Shown here: positions 1 to 7,933 of the stretch, in pieces
Layout: every line of letters begins with the position of its first letter
Numbering within the stretch: the stretch's first letter is position 1
Source of the DNA: a bacterium
Lineage (GTDB): Bacteria; Myxococcota_A; Polyangia; Nannocystales; Nannocystaceae
Assembly (NCBI GenBank): GCA_024742475.1
Contig: JANSYI010000030.1
Coordinates: 1 to 64,000 of the forward strand
DNA length: 64,000 nt
Direction: 5' to 3'
The notes under the pieces: model-generated
The model's database searches: none
What the model saw: the letters and a program-made list of their open reading frames with translations, nothing else
Told to the model about the DNA's origin: nothing
Position numbers and translations under genes: made by a program

Positions 1-637
1 ACTCGGCTCCGCTCAGGCCGCTCGCTCGAAACTTCCGCGCCCACTCTCGGCGCTCAGACTTGCTACGACGTCGACTCGCCATGCCTTCCGGCTACACCAA
101 GTGCGCCGCATTCGGGGGGAGGCGGCCTGTAGAGGGCTTACACAGATACCGGGTGGCGAGGTGCCGAGGAGGGTCCTTCGGCGGACATCTCCGAGTCTCC
201 GAGGCGAGGTGTCGCGCGGTTGCGCAGTTGCACGTTGCAAGTTGCACAATATGGAACCGGTCGAAGCAGAGAAGCGAGAGGCAGAGAAGCAGGTCTTGGC
301 GCTGGTAGTATTGTCCTCCGCCTCTCCGACCCGAAGCCCTCGTTCCTACCTGACACACACTGGCCGAAAGACACGCGAGTGAATTCAGGCTAGCCTCTTT
401 CGCCCGCTAAAGGGCCTGATTGGGAGGCGCGATGCCGCGATGCGGAATGGGCGAAGGTCCACGCCTGGGACCCAGGCTAGGAGTCGACCGTACCGTGTCT
501 ACGTGTCTACCGAGAATCTGCCCGGCCGTGTCCCGCCAGCGGCGCTTCTCGTAAGGGTTGGGCAATGATCCGCTACGAGGCGTCCGCGCCCGTGCAGCCC
601 GCCGCACCGTCGGCCCCGCCGCCCGCCGAGTGAGGGC
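1..637. other. Apparently non-coding left edge
   Basis: No reading frame here has the codon character of its neighbours, a recognisable domain or a convincing start, and the short frames on both strands contradict each other. The DNA is visibly less GC-biased than the coding parts, especially around 240-380. It holds a run of GTTGCNN heptamers (listed separately) and a weak hairpin near 160-181. A gene ending left of the window cannot be excluded, but nothing supports one. Confidence 0.5.
219..247. repeat. Short tandem GTTGC-type heptamer run
   Basis: Four consecutive units begin with GTTGC: GTTGCGCA, GTTGCAC, GTTGCAA, GTTGCAC. They lie in the non-coding left edge. No function is apparent; this could be a chance low-complexity run or a cluster of protein-binding half-sites. 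Confidence 0.4.
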
Positions 638-1354
638 TCAGCTTGCCGAGGCGATCGCGCGTGCCCGCATCATCGGGGCGAGCGCGCGCGCCAGCACCTG
701 CTTGGCGTCGGTCTCGACCACGTGGCCGTGCGCCATCACGACGCGGTCGATCGGCCACGCGAGCATGCGTTCGACGCTCGCGGAGGCAGCATCCGCGTCC
801 TTGATGGACATACGAAGGAGGCGGCTCTGCGCGGGCTTTTGGTACGCGCCGGCCATGCGTAGGATGAGCGGGGTGAGCCAGCCCTTCGCCTCGTGAATGT
901 TGAAGATGAGGTCGGTGACGATGAGGGTGCCCGTGGCGCGGTGGAAGAACACGGTCTCGGTGGCCCAGGGAATGCCCTCGATGGGCAGGGGCTCGAACTC
1001 GGACGCCCACGGGGCGGGCGTGTCGCCGACGATGGCGTCGAACCGTAGGTCGGAGCGCTTGGCGGGCAGACCCACAACCCCCCAGAGCGTCGCGTTCGGA
1101 TAGCGGGCGACGGCGTCTGCGAGGTGAACGTGGTGCAGGAGGTTGGGCGCGACCAAGTGCTCGACCGGACCGATGGCGGCGAGCTCGGCCGCGAGGGCGT
1201 CGTCGATCGGTACGACCGAGTGCAGCAGCAGGCCGCCCGATTCGAGCCGCACGACGGTCATGCGACCTCGAAAGTGAACGACGCCGTTCATGAACAGGTC
1301 ATGCTCGGCGCCCCACAGGCCCTCAGCGATCGATTCCAGCCGATTTACGGTCAT
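638..1354 (-). CDS. DUF4336 family protein (metallo-beta-lactamase-like fold)
   Basis: The 238-residue product looks like the DUF4336 family. It opens with a segment on the product being active in the cell (LFMNGVVHFRGRMTVVRL), then has the family run with an HLVAPNLLHHVHL block near residues 85-100, DLIFNIHE near 150 and VVMAHGHVVE near 215. DUF4336 proteins resemble metallo-beta-lactamase-fold hydrolases with altered metal ligands; their substrate is unknown. There is no signal peptide, so it is probably cytoplasmic. The ATG at 1354 lies only 9 bases from the operator at 1363-1406. It is divergent from a MarR-type gene, which suggests that regulator controls it. The same neighbourhood would also suit an unrelated detoxification role. 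Confidence 0.8.
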   Translation of the reverse strand: MTVNRLESIAEGLWGAEHDLFMNGVVHFRGRMTVVRLESGGLLLHSVVPIDDALAAELAAIGPVEHLVAPNLLHHVHLADAVARYPNATLWGVVGLPAKRSDLRFDAIVGDTPAPWASEFEPLPIEGIPWATETVFFHRATGTLIVTDLIFNIHEAKGWLTPLILRMAGAYQKPAQSRLLRMSIKDADAASASVERMLAWPIDRVVMAHGHVVETDAKQVLARALAPMMRARAIASAS

Positions 1355-1362
1355 TTCGAAAG

Positions 1363-1406
1363 ATAGTCAAGCATGGTTGACCAAATAGTCAAGTGTGGTT
1401 GACTAT
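1363..1406. promoter_or_regulatory. Double MarR-type operator between divergent genes
   Basis: Two inverted repeats lie head to tail, 22 bp apart. The right one is perfect: ATAGTCAA (1385-1392), six bases, TTGACTAT (1399-1406). The left one is ATAGTCAA (1363-1370), GCATGG, then TTGACCAA (1377-1384), imperfect on its right side. A 22-bp offset puts both on the same helix face. TTGAC-type -35 and GACTAT-type -10 elements can be read within the same bases in both directions. That would place both transcription starts at or next to the start codons (1354 and 1415). Binding would thus block both promoters. Operator identity is inferred from symmetry and the adjacent MarR gene. Confidence 0.75.
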
Positions 1407-1414
1407 ATTTCGAG

Positions 1415-1903
1415 GTGACGGTCGACGAAGTCCAGAAGGAGGAGTTCGAGCTCCGCAAGCGCTCCAGCCTGGGGCAGGTGCTCATGAAGGCGGCGCGGCT
1501 GCTCAACGAGCAGGCGATCGACAGGGTGCGCGCGCGGACGGAGCAGGATCTTCGCCCCGCTCACACCGCGGTGTTTCCCCACATCGACCTCGAAGGGACG
1601 CGGCTGACCGTGTTGGCGGCGCGCATGGGGATGAGCAAGCAGGCGGTGGGGCAGCTCGTCGGAGAGCTCGAGGCGATGGAGGTCGTCGAGCGCGTGCCCG
1701 ACCCGTCCGATGGCCGCGCAAAGCTGGTTCGGTTCTGTCAGCGTGACGGAAAGCTCGTGCTCTTCGAGGGGCTCGCAGTGCTCATCGAGTTCGAAGCGGA
1801 GCTCGCGGAGCAGCTCGGGCGCGAGCGGATCGATGCTCTGCACGCTCAGCTGACCGCGCTGCTCGACGTGCTCGAAGCACCTCAGAGCTTGACGAAGAAG
1901 TAG
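1415..1903 (+). CDS. MarR family transcriptional regulator
   Basis: This 162-residue protein has the MarR winged-helix layout: an N-terminal helix rich in Arg/Leu, a recognition region around residues 60-90 (LAARMGMSKQAVGQLVGELE), and the wing with the family's D-x-R-D-like element (VPDPSDGRAKLV, about 93-105). The C-terminal helices would form the dimer interface. The start is GTG at 1415, with no good Shine-Dalgarno sequence; the promoter geometry inside the operator suggests a leaderless or nearly leaderless mRNA. Its 3' end overlaps the convergent gene at 1882 by 22 bp. It probably represses itself and the divergent DUF4336 gene; the ligand is unknown. Confidence 0.88.
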   Translation: MTVDEVQKEEFELRKRSSLGQVLMKAARLLNEQAIDRVRARTEQDLRPAHTAVFPHIDLEGTRLTVLAARMGMSKQAVGQLVGELEAMEVVERVPDPSDGRAKLVRFCQRDGKLVLFEGLAVLIEFEAELAEQLGRERIDALHAQLTALLDVLEAPQSLTKK

Positions 1904-2472
1904 GCGCCGTCGGGGCTGGTCTGAAAGTCGATCGACGCTTCGAACTTGCCCGCGAGACGCAGCGCAGCCCTCGAGCCAGCGGCGATGCCGAGCAAGCGGT
2001 TTCGCGGCACGCCCGGCCAGTGCGTCAGTTCGAGCGTCATGCCCTCGGGGGAGTTCACGGCCGAGAGCACCCCGTGGGTGTAGGACTTCTCGAACAGGGA
2101 GGCCGCCCGCTTGACCACGAGCCGCCCGGGCGCCATGCGAAGCAGGGCTCGCCACACCGAGCTGAACGCATCGTGTGTGCCTCGCTCGGCCACCGCCGGC
2201 AGCAGCCCTTCCACCGAGTCCCCGGCCTCGAGCGCGATCGCGTCGTAGATGTCGTCGATACGAGGACAGTCGAGCCACGCGCCAGGCACGAGCGCGTCGA
2301 CCTCGTCTCGGACGGCCTCGGGCAGGCTCGCGAGCGCACGATCCACGGTGTTGGAGCCGACCTCGGCCCGAAACGCGTCGAGGTGCCGCAGCACCAGCGT
2401 CGCCGACATCTGCACCGTCGTGTCCGGGCCGACCCGCCTCGATGCGCGGGCGTCGTTTGGGTGGATTCTCAT
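1882..2472 (-). CDS. Hypothetical protein, possibly of the Myxococcales DUF2378 (TIGR02265) type
   Basis: This is a 196-residue soluble protein without signal peptide or membrane segment. The middle part has FSSVWRALLRMAPGRLVVKR, followed by SLFEKSYTHG and a C-terminal stretch with AGSRAALRLAGKFEASIDF. That layout reminds me of the DUF2378 / heme-NO-binding-like proteins restricted to myxobacteria, but I cannot confirm it. The ATG at 2472 overlaps the stop of the upstream lipoprotein gene (ATGA), so the two are translationally coupled. It is the last gene of a three-gene unit and overlaps the 3' end of the MarR gene. Function unknown. Confidence 0.7.
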   Translation of the reverse strand: MRIHPNDARASRRVGPDTTVQMSATLVLRHLDAFRAEVGSNTVDRALASLPEAVRDEVDALVPGAWLDCPRIDDIYDAIALEAGDSVEGLLPAVAERGTHDAFSSVWRALLRMAPGRLVVKRAASLFEKSYTHGVLSAVNSPEGMTLELTHWPGVPRNRLLGIAAGSRAALRLAGKFEASIDFQTSPDGAYFFVKL

Positions 2473-4112
2473 CCCGGAGGGTTCGGGTTGATGATGCCCG
2501 TCCCGGTTCCTCCGATGTAGGCATAGGAGTCGTGCTGGTCGTAGCCGACGACGACCACGCCAAACTTCTCGTCGTCGCCATCGAGTACGTGCACGCCGTC
2601 GGCGACCGGCACGCGCGCGACCTCGTAGACGCCCGAGCCCACCGGCGCAAAGAGGCCGTCGTCGACGGGCACACCGTCGATGGTGATGGTGGCTCCCGCG
2701 GGGCGGGTGAGCACGAAGACGTCGTTGACCCACGTGTTGGGCACGAGGACGACGTACCGGGGCAGGAACTGCTCGACCGGGACGTACTGCGCCATCGCGG
2801 GATCGCCGATGTCCGAGCCGAGCGCCTCGGCGCTGACCATGTATCCGACCACGCCGATCGGCTTGTTGGCGCTGATGCCAAAGTCGGCCTCGGTACCCGC
2901 CGGGGCGGTGACCATGAACTCGCCGACCATGCCCGCGTCGAGGTTGAGCGACGCTCCGGGTAGACCCGTGAGCCCGGGGTCGTAGTCGAGCGAGATGGTG
3001 GTGTCGTCTTCGGAGGCGTACACCTGCCAGAACGTCGCCTCGGGGTTGCCCGGCGCGCGCACGGGCATGTGTGCGGCGATGAAGTTTTGGCCCCACTGGC
3101 GCACACCCGAGAGCTGCTCTTCGAGGTGGTCGCAGCAGCAGACGTTGTCGGGGATGTTGATGCACGTGTGGCCGGGCAGCACCGCGACGGGGTGCGCGTC
3201 GTCGGTGACGATCCGCGAGCCGGTCAGCGACTGCGACTCGCTGGCCGCGACGATCTGCGCGATGTCCCCATCTTGGAGGGCGATGGTGATCGTCTGCCCT
3301 GCCGAGGCCGCCTGAATTCCGCCGCCCGCCGTCGTGGCGTTGGTCGCCGTGAACTGCACGGTGGTGTCGTCGACGGTGCCGACGATGGTGATGTACGGGT
3401 AGCCGGCGCCCGGTGACGACGAGACGAACCGCGTGCTGATCACGTGATTGATCGAGTCGAGCGTGGGGACCGGGTAGAGCATCGACGCGTCCGAGAGGTA
3501 CGAGGAGGCGCCGTCGATCGGGCTGAACTGGTAGGCCACGATGGGGACGTCGGACACGATGCGGTAGGCGCCGGCGGATCGAATGCCGGTGCCCTCTTGG
3601 TGCCGGTCCGGAAGCATGAACTCGTTGAGCGAGAGCGGCTGGATCGGGATGGGCCCTTGGGTGTCGGTCCACACCCCGCCTTCGCGGGTCTGAATCGACA
3701 CGTTGGCGGGGACATCGGTCTGCACGTTGGCGGTGACGATCGCGTAGGGGAGGCCGTCGGAGGCGCTGTCCATGTCGACCGCGTAGAACATGCAGCCGAC
3801 CGAGGACTCGCCGGCCTCGGCCTGCTCGCAGGTCTCGGGGATGACGGGTCCCATGGGGCCTCCTCCGGCGTCGGGCATCGTGCCGATGTCGAACAGCGGC
3901 GCGCCGCCGGTGTCGTCGGCGCTGGACGTCGGGCCGCTTCCGGTCGGCTGCCCGCTCGTGCTCTGCGAGGTGGTGCCGTCGGTCGCAGACCCGCTGGCGC
4001 TGGCCGACGCGCTGCCGAGAGTGGTCAGGCTGGTCGCCGTGCTGCTGCGGCCGTCTTCACCGCCGCAGCCGACCAACAACGACAACCCCATGACAATCCC
4101 CCGAGTGCTCAC
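2469..4112 (-). CDS. IgGFc-binding-domain-like surface lipoprotein
   Basis: This is a predicted 547-residue secreted lipoprotein. I chose the GTG at 4112 because it overlaps the upstream stop (GTGA) and gives a proper lipoprotein signal: Arg at residue 4, a hydrophobic core, and the lipobox LVGC with Cys at 16. A longer frame to 4187 has no signal peptide. A Ser/Thr/Gly linker of about 50 residues follows. The rest matches the IgGFc-binding N-terminal domain seen in FCGBP-like bacterial proteins: PIQPLSLNEFMLPDR, a SPIDGASSYLSDASMLYP block, a Cys pair (VCCCDH) and repeated beta-rich segments to the end. Bacterial members are surface proteins of unknown ligand. It is translationally coupled to its neighbours on both sides. 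Confidence 0.82.
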   Translation of the reverse strand: MSTRGIVMGLSLLVGCGGEDGRSSTATSLTTLGSASASASGSATDGTTSQSTSGQPTGSGPTSSADDTGGAPLFDIGTMPDAGGGPMGPVIPETCEQAEAGESSVGCMFYAVDMDSASDGLPYAIVTANVQTDVPANVSIQTREGGVWTDTQGPIPIQPLSLNEFMLPDRHQEGTGIRSAGAYRIVSDVPIVAYQFSPIDGASSYLSDASMLYPVPTLDSINHVISTRFVSSSPGAGYPYITIVGTVDDTTVQFTATNATTAGGGIQAASAGQTITIALQDGDIAQIVAASESQSLTGSRIVTDDAHPVAVLPGHTCINIPDNVCCCDHLEEQLSGVRQWGQNFIAAHMPVRAPGNPEATFWQVYASEDDTTISLDYDPGLTGLPGASLNLDAGMVGEFMVTAPAGTEADFGISANKPIGVVGYMVSAEALGSDIGDPAMAQYVPVEQFLPRYVVLVPNTWVNDVFVLTRPAGATITIDGVPVDDGLFAPVGSGVYEVARVPVADGVHVLDGDDEKFGVVVVGYDQHDSYAYIGGTGTGIINPNPPG

Positions 4113-5242
4113 CCTTCGAGGGTGCCACGATCTGCGCGCGCGAGCAGCAGCCGAAGCAGCGTGGGCTCGACACCCAGGCTGCGACACCGCGCGCGGACCT
4201 GTTCCAGCTTGTCGGCACTCGGCGCTCCGTCGGCTCCTGGGCGCTTGTGGGCGCGCAGGAGCAGGTTCTTCGGGGAGTGCGTGCTTTCGACGAACTCGAC
4301 GACGTCGACCTTGTATCCGAAGGCGTCGAGCAGCTCGACGCGCAGCGCGTCGGTGAGCGTGGAGCCGTACTCACGGCGCAGAAGGCCGTGCTTGGTCAGC
4401 GCGCCATCATCGCGAGAGGCCAGCTGCGCGGCGAGCTCGCGCTGGCAGCACGGCGCGACGAGCAGCACGGGAATGCTCGCGCCGATGCCCAGCGCGAGCG
4501 CCTCGTCGGTGGCGGTGTCGCACGCGTGCAGCGCGAGCAGGATGTCGGGCGTCGGCTCGGGCGTCACGTCGGCGATGCGGGCGACGGAAAATTCGACGTG
4601 GGTCCACCCCAGCGCTGAGGCGCGCTCGGTGCAGTTGCCGATCACGTCCTCGCGCAGGTCGACGCCCGCGACCACCGAGGGGATCTCCGCCAGGCGCAGC
4701 GCTTCGGTGAGCACGAAGGTGAGGTACCCATTGCCACAGGCGACATCGAGGACGCGAAGCGGGTCGTCGGGGGTGGCGGTGCGGCGGGCGAGCAGGCGCT
4801 CCCACCCCGGGCGGCACAGCTCGACGAAGTGATTGACCTGTTTGTACTTCTTGGCCGACTTGGCGGAGATCGTTCCGTCGGGGTTCATGATCCCGATGAC
4901 GCGGAGCAGGTCGGCGCTGCGGTCCGGCTCGAGCACGCGCGCCTTGCCTCCCATGACCTTCGCCTTGGTGGCCGCGTCGAGGGTGTGCACCTTGGCCTTG
5001 CCGTAGCGCGCGTCGATGCGAACTCGCGTCCGGGCGTCGACGACCAAGACCTGCTTCACGCGCCCTGCGTTCGCGGCCTCGGTTGCGGCCTCGACCAGCG
5101 CATCGACCGTGCCGCCCTCGAGGACCTGGGGCTCCTCGCCCTCGGCACCGGGGCGCGAGAAGACTGCGCGCTGCCAGCCATCTCGCGCGTGGCGACGCAG
5201 CGTCTTGGCAAGACGCCCGAGGTTGGGCCCACGTGCAGCCAT
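4109..5242 (-). CDS. SAM-dependent methyltransferase (Methyltransf_32 / METTL25-RRNAD1 type)
   Basis: The 377-residue product has a class I methyltransferase core after an N-terminal region of about 150 residues. Motif I is VLDVACGNGYLTF, followed by GVDLRED. The family-specific LALHACDTATDEAL and a PCCQRE motif come after that. This combination is typical of Methyltransf_32 proteins. The upstream region (VNHFVELCRPGW) is the conserved entry helix of that family. Substrate unknown; RNA or protein are both possible. The ATG at 5242 gives MAARGPN; the longer frame to 5419 runs into the serA promoter region. It is the first gene of the coupled trio and is divergent from serA. Confidence 0.85.
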   Translation of the reverse strand: MAARGPNLGRLAKTLRRHARDGWQRAVFSRPGAEGEEPQVLEGGTVDALVEAATEAANAGRVKQVLVVDARTRVRIDARYGKAKVHTLDAATKAKVMGGKARVLEPDRSADLLRVIGIMNPDGTISAKSAKKYKQVNHFVELCRPGWERLLARRTATPDDPLRVLDVACGNGYLTFVLTEALRLAEIPSVVAGVDLREDVIGNCTERASALGWTHVEFSVARIADVTPEPTPDILLALHACDTATDEALALGIGASIPVLLVAPCCQRELAAQLASRDDGALTKHGLLRREYGSTLTDALRVELLDAFGYKVDVVEFVESTHSPKNLLLRAHKRPGADGAPSADKLEQVRARCRSLGVEPTLLRLLLARADRGTLEG

Positions 5243-5378
5243 TCGCCGGGACGATAGTGCTTGCGGCGCGCGGTCGCTACCGCAACCGGCGGCCCAAGGG
5301 CCCCTCCGGGAACCGCGCCCCGCGTCGATCCCACCCCCCTGGTGGCCCTCGCCGAGGTGTTGGTTCATAGTCCGGCTC

Positions 5379-6611
5379 GTGACTGCGTCCGCGCTTCTGC
5401 TCGAGAAAGTCCACGCCACCGCCGAGACGTCGCTGACCGAGAGCGGCTACACGGTCCAGCGCATCAACAAGGGCCTGTCCGAGGATGAGCTCATCGAGGC
5501 GCTCTCTTCGATGCCCGAGGGGCCGGTCATGGTGGGCATTCGCAGCAAGACGCACATCACCCGCAAGGTGCTCGAGGCGGTGCCGCGACTCGACGCGATC
5601 GGCTGCTTCTGCATCGGCACCGACCAGGTCGCGCTCGACGTCGCTCGTGCGGGCGGCGTCGCGGTGTTCAACGCGCCGTTCTCCAGCACGCGAAGCGTCG
5701 CCGAGCTGGTCATGGCCGACATCGTCATGCTGGCGCGCCGCATCTTTCCGCGCAGCACCGACGCGCACGCGGGGCGCTGGGCCAAGAGCGCCGTGGGTGC
5801 GCACGAGGTCCGCGGCAAGACGCTCGGCATCATCGGCTACGGACACATCGGCAGCCAGCTGGGGATCTTGGCCGAGGCGTTCGGCATGAACGTCCAGTAC
5901 TTCGACATCGAGAAGAAGCTCCCGCTGGGCAACACCAACTCGGTCGGCACCATGGACGAGCTGCTGGCCACGTCGGACTTCGTCTCGCTGCACGTCCCCG
6001 ACACCGAACTCACGCGCAACATGATGACCGCCGCAGAGATCGCGAAGATCAAGCCCGGCGGCTACCTCATCAACCTCAGCCGCGGCAAGGTCGTCGACAT
6101 CGACGCGCTGCACGACGCTCTGAAGGAAGAGCGCCTCGCGGGCGCGGCGGTCGACGTCTACCCCAGCGAGCCGGCCAGCAACGCCGAGGCCTTCGTCAGC
6201 CCGCTGCAGGGGCTCGACAACGTCATCCTCACCCCGCACATCGGTGGCAGCACCCAAGAAGCACAGGCCAACATCGGCCTCGAGGTCGCGACGGCGCTCG
6301 ATCGCTTCCGCCGCCTCGGAGGCACCCAGGGCTCGGTGACGCTGCCCAACCTCGACGTCCCGGCGGCGTCGCATGCCCATAGCCGCATCATCAACATCCA
6401 CCGCAACGTCCCCGGCGTGCTCTCGGAGATCAACCAGGTGGTCGCCGACTCGGGCGTGAACATCGTCGGTCAGTCGCTGGGCACCAACGACGACGTCGGC
6501 CTGCTGTACATCGACGTCCCCGTCGCCGCCGCCGACGGCCAGGCGGCCAAGCTTCGCGAGTCGATCGCCGGGCTCGAGACGTCGCTGCGCACCCGCATCG
6601 AAGCGGTGTAG
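5379..6611 (+). CDS. serA: D-3-phosphoglycerate dehydrogenase
   Basis: This enzyme oxidises 3-phosphoglycerate to 3-phosphohydroxypyruvate with NAD, the first step of serine synthesis, in the cytoplasm. The 410-residue product has the same length and order as the E. coli enzyme: a substrate domain with IGCFCIGTDQVALD and FNAPFSSTRSVAELV, a Rossmann domain with GIIGYGHIGSQLG (about 149-161), the catalytic Arg in NLSRGKVVD, Glu in DVYPSEP, and His in TPHIGGSTQEA. A C-terminal ACT domain (about 335-410, HRNVPGVLSEIN) binds serine in the family. I chose the GTG at 5379 because the upstream frame is out of family. The Gly-Asn region and ACT domain suggest serine feedback inhibition. Confidence 0.96.
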   Translation: MTASALLLEKVHATAETSLTESGYTVQRINKGLSEDELIEALSSMPEGPVMVGIRSKTHITRKVLEAVPRLDAIGCFCIGTDQVALDVARAGGVAVFNAPFSSTRSVAELVMADIVMLARRIFPRSTDAHAGRWAKSAVGAHEVRGKTLGIIGYGHIGSQLGILAEAFGMNVQYFDIEKKLPLGNTNSVGTMDELLATSDFVSLHVPDTELTRNMMTAAEIAKIKPGGYLINLSRGKVVDIDALHDALKEERLAGAAVDVYPSEPASNAEAFVSPLQGLDNVILTPHIGGSTQEAQANIGLEVATALDRFRRLGGTQGSVTLPNLDVPAASHAHSRIINIHRNVPGVLSEINQVVADSGVNIVGQSLGTNDDVGLLYIDVPVAAADGQAAKLRESIAGLETSLRTRIEAV

Positions 6612-6624
6612 GGCGATCCGCCCT
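6610..6624. terminator. Short hairpin between convergent serA and sigma-factor genes
   Basis: AGGGCG, three-base loop, CGCCCT forms a 6-bp GC-rich stem right at the serA stop codon. There is no clear T-tract on either side. It lies in the 19-bp gap between two convergent genes, so it may slow transcription from both sides. Weak evidence. Confidence 0.3.
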
Positions 6625-6630
6625 TCGAGT

Positions 6631-7323
6631 TCAGGTGTCCCGCGCGTTGCGGGCGTCGAGCTCTTCGCGGATCGACGCCGCCCAGCGATCGAGGTCGTCG
6701 GCCGTCGCGAGGTCGACCCCGCCACCGTCGGCGAGGTTGGCGAAGATCTCACGAAGCGCCTCCTTCGCCCGGCGGATGCGGCTCTTGAGGGTACCCACCG
6801 GGATGTCGAGGACCTCGGCAGCTTCGTGCGCGGGCAGCTGCTCCCAGTAGGTCAGCTCGAGCGCGAGCTGGAAATCCAGCGGGAGACTTCGCAGCGCCTG
6901 AAGCAAGAACCGCTGGTTCTGATCCTTGGCGATGATGGCCGTGGGCGACGCAACGAGCTGCGACACCGAGACGCGGCTGGGGTCGAACTCCTGCACGACG
7001 GCGCGCTGCCGATAGGTCCGGTAGAGCTCGCGGCGGGCGATCGCGAGGATGTAGGCGCGAAACGACGACCCGTCGCGGATGTTGCTGCGCGACTCGACGC
7101 AGGCACGAAAGGTCTCCTGAATGAGGTCGTCGGGGGGGCCGGCGATCTTGTTGGCGAAGAAGGCGTAGACGCTTCGAAAGTGCCGACGCAGGAGTTTCTC
7201 TCCCGCGCTCGTGTCCCCGCTTCGCCAGCGCTCGAGGAGGTCGTGGTCGTCGGTCACGCTCGGAGCATGGTAGCCGAGGCGCGCGTACAAGAAACGCAGA
7301 GGCCACCTGAACGTCGGCTTCAC
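6631..7323 (-). CDS. ECF-type RNA polymerase sigma factor
   Basis: The 230-residue product has both ECF sigma domains. Region 2 runs about residues 27-105, with LLERWRSGD, DDLIQETF for core binding and promoter melting, and ILAIARRELYRTYRQ. Region 4 runs about 145-200, with SLPLDFQLALELTYWEQL and the helix-turn-helix HEAAEVLDIPVGTLKSRIRRAKEAL split over it. A C-terminal tail of about 25 residues follows. The GTG at 7323 overlaps the stop of the upstream sigma-factor gene (GTGA), which argues for coupling. A second GTG at 7257 would give 208 residues and a more typical N-terminus. No anti-sigma gene is adjacent; the kinase further upstream may take that role. Confidence 0.88.
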   Translation of the reverse strand: MKPTFRWPLRFLYARLGYHAPSVTDDHDLLERWRSGDTSAGEKLLRRHFRSVYAFFANKIAGPPDDLIQETFRACVESRSNIRDGSSFRAYILAIARRELYRTYRQRAVVQEFDPSRVSVSQLVASPTAIIAKDQNQRFLLQALRSLPLDFQLALELTYWEQLPAHEAAEVLDIPVGTLKSRIRRAKEALREIFANLADGGGVDLATADDLDRWAASIREELDARNARDT

Positions 7324-7832
7324 GCCCCGAGCACGCTCTGTTGGGTGAGTCCGCGTTCGCTGAGGCGGCGGCGCAGCGTGGCAAGCGCGCGGTAGACCCA
7401 GTTGTCGACCCGCTTCCGGTCGAGGCCGAGCTCATTTGCCAGCTCCGAGATGCCGTGTCCGGCGATGAAGCGCAGCAGGAGCTCTTGTCGTTGCTCCGGC
7501 AACCGCGCGAGCTCTTCGCGCACGATCTGGCCCACCTGGCGCGCGTGCGTCTGCATCTCCGGATCCCGAGGCGCTCGGTTCCACTGCGCGGCGTTGGTGT
7601 TCGCGTCCAGCAGCGCCCGACGCCGGCCCTCCCGGCGGCATCGATCGATCGCGACGGTTCGCGCGGCCCGGCGCACGTACGCACGAGAGATCGTGGGCGG
7701 CGAGTCGCTGCGGAGACGAGTGAGGATGCGGACGGCGGTCTCCTGCCGATACTCGTCTCGAAACGCGGGCGGGCACGACGTGGAGTCGAGGTGTTCGACG
7801 AGAAGGGACTCAGTGGAGATTGAACAACCCAT
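7320..7832 (-). CDS. Second, divergent ECF-like sigma factor
   Basis: The 170-residue product has a compact sigma-70 layout: a region-2-like helix pair (FRDEYRQETAVRIL then YVRRAARTVAIDRCRREGRR) and a clear region 4 near 110-160 (EELARLPEQRQELLLRF, then ELANELGLDRKRVDNWVYRAL, a helix-turn-helix). Region 2 is less conserved than in the downstream sigma factor. The ATG at 7832 is followed by MGCSIST. It overlaps the next sigma gene by 4 bp and lies about 100 bp downstream of the kinase gene on the same strand. A GGAAC-like element on the minus strand at 7902-7906 could be an ECF -35 box, but the spacing to any -10 is unclear. Confidence 0.78.
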   Translation of the reverse strand: MGCSISTESLLVEHLDSTSCPPAFRDEYRQETAVRILTRLRSDSPPTISRAYVRRAARTVAIDRCRREGRRRALLDANTNAAQWNRAPRDPEMQTHARQVGQIVREELARLPEQRQELLLRFIAGHGISELANELGLDRKRVDNWVYRALATLRRRLSERGLTQQSVLGA

Positions 7833-7933
7833 GTGACGCGAGGCAAGAGGCGCCTGGCGACCCCGCGATCACAAAGTCGTCGAATTATCTCTCCGAACGG
7901 CGTTCCGCTGCCGTGTGCCCGCGAACCGGCTCG

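Noticed and set aside
3444..4832. A 462-codon plus-strand frame over the lipoprotein and methyltransferase genes
   Set aside because: It crosses two well-supported minus-strand genes, has no domain and a skewed composition.
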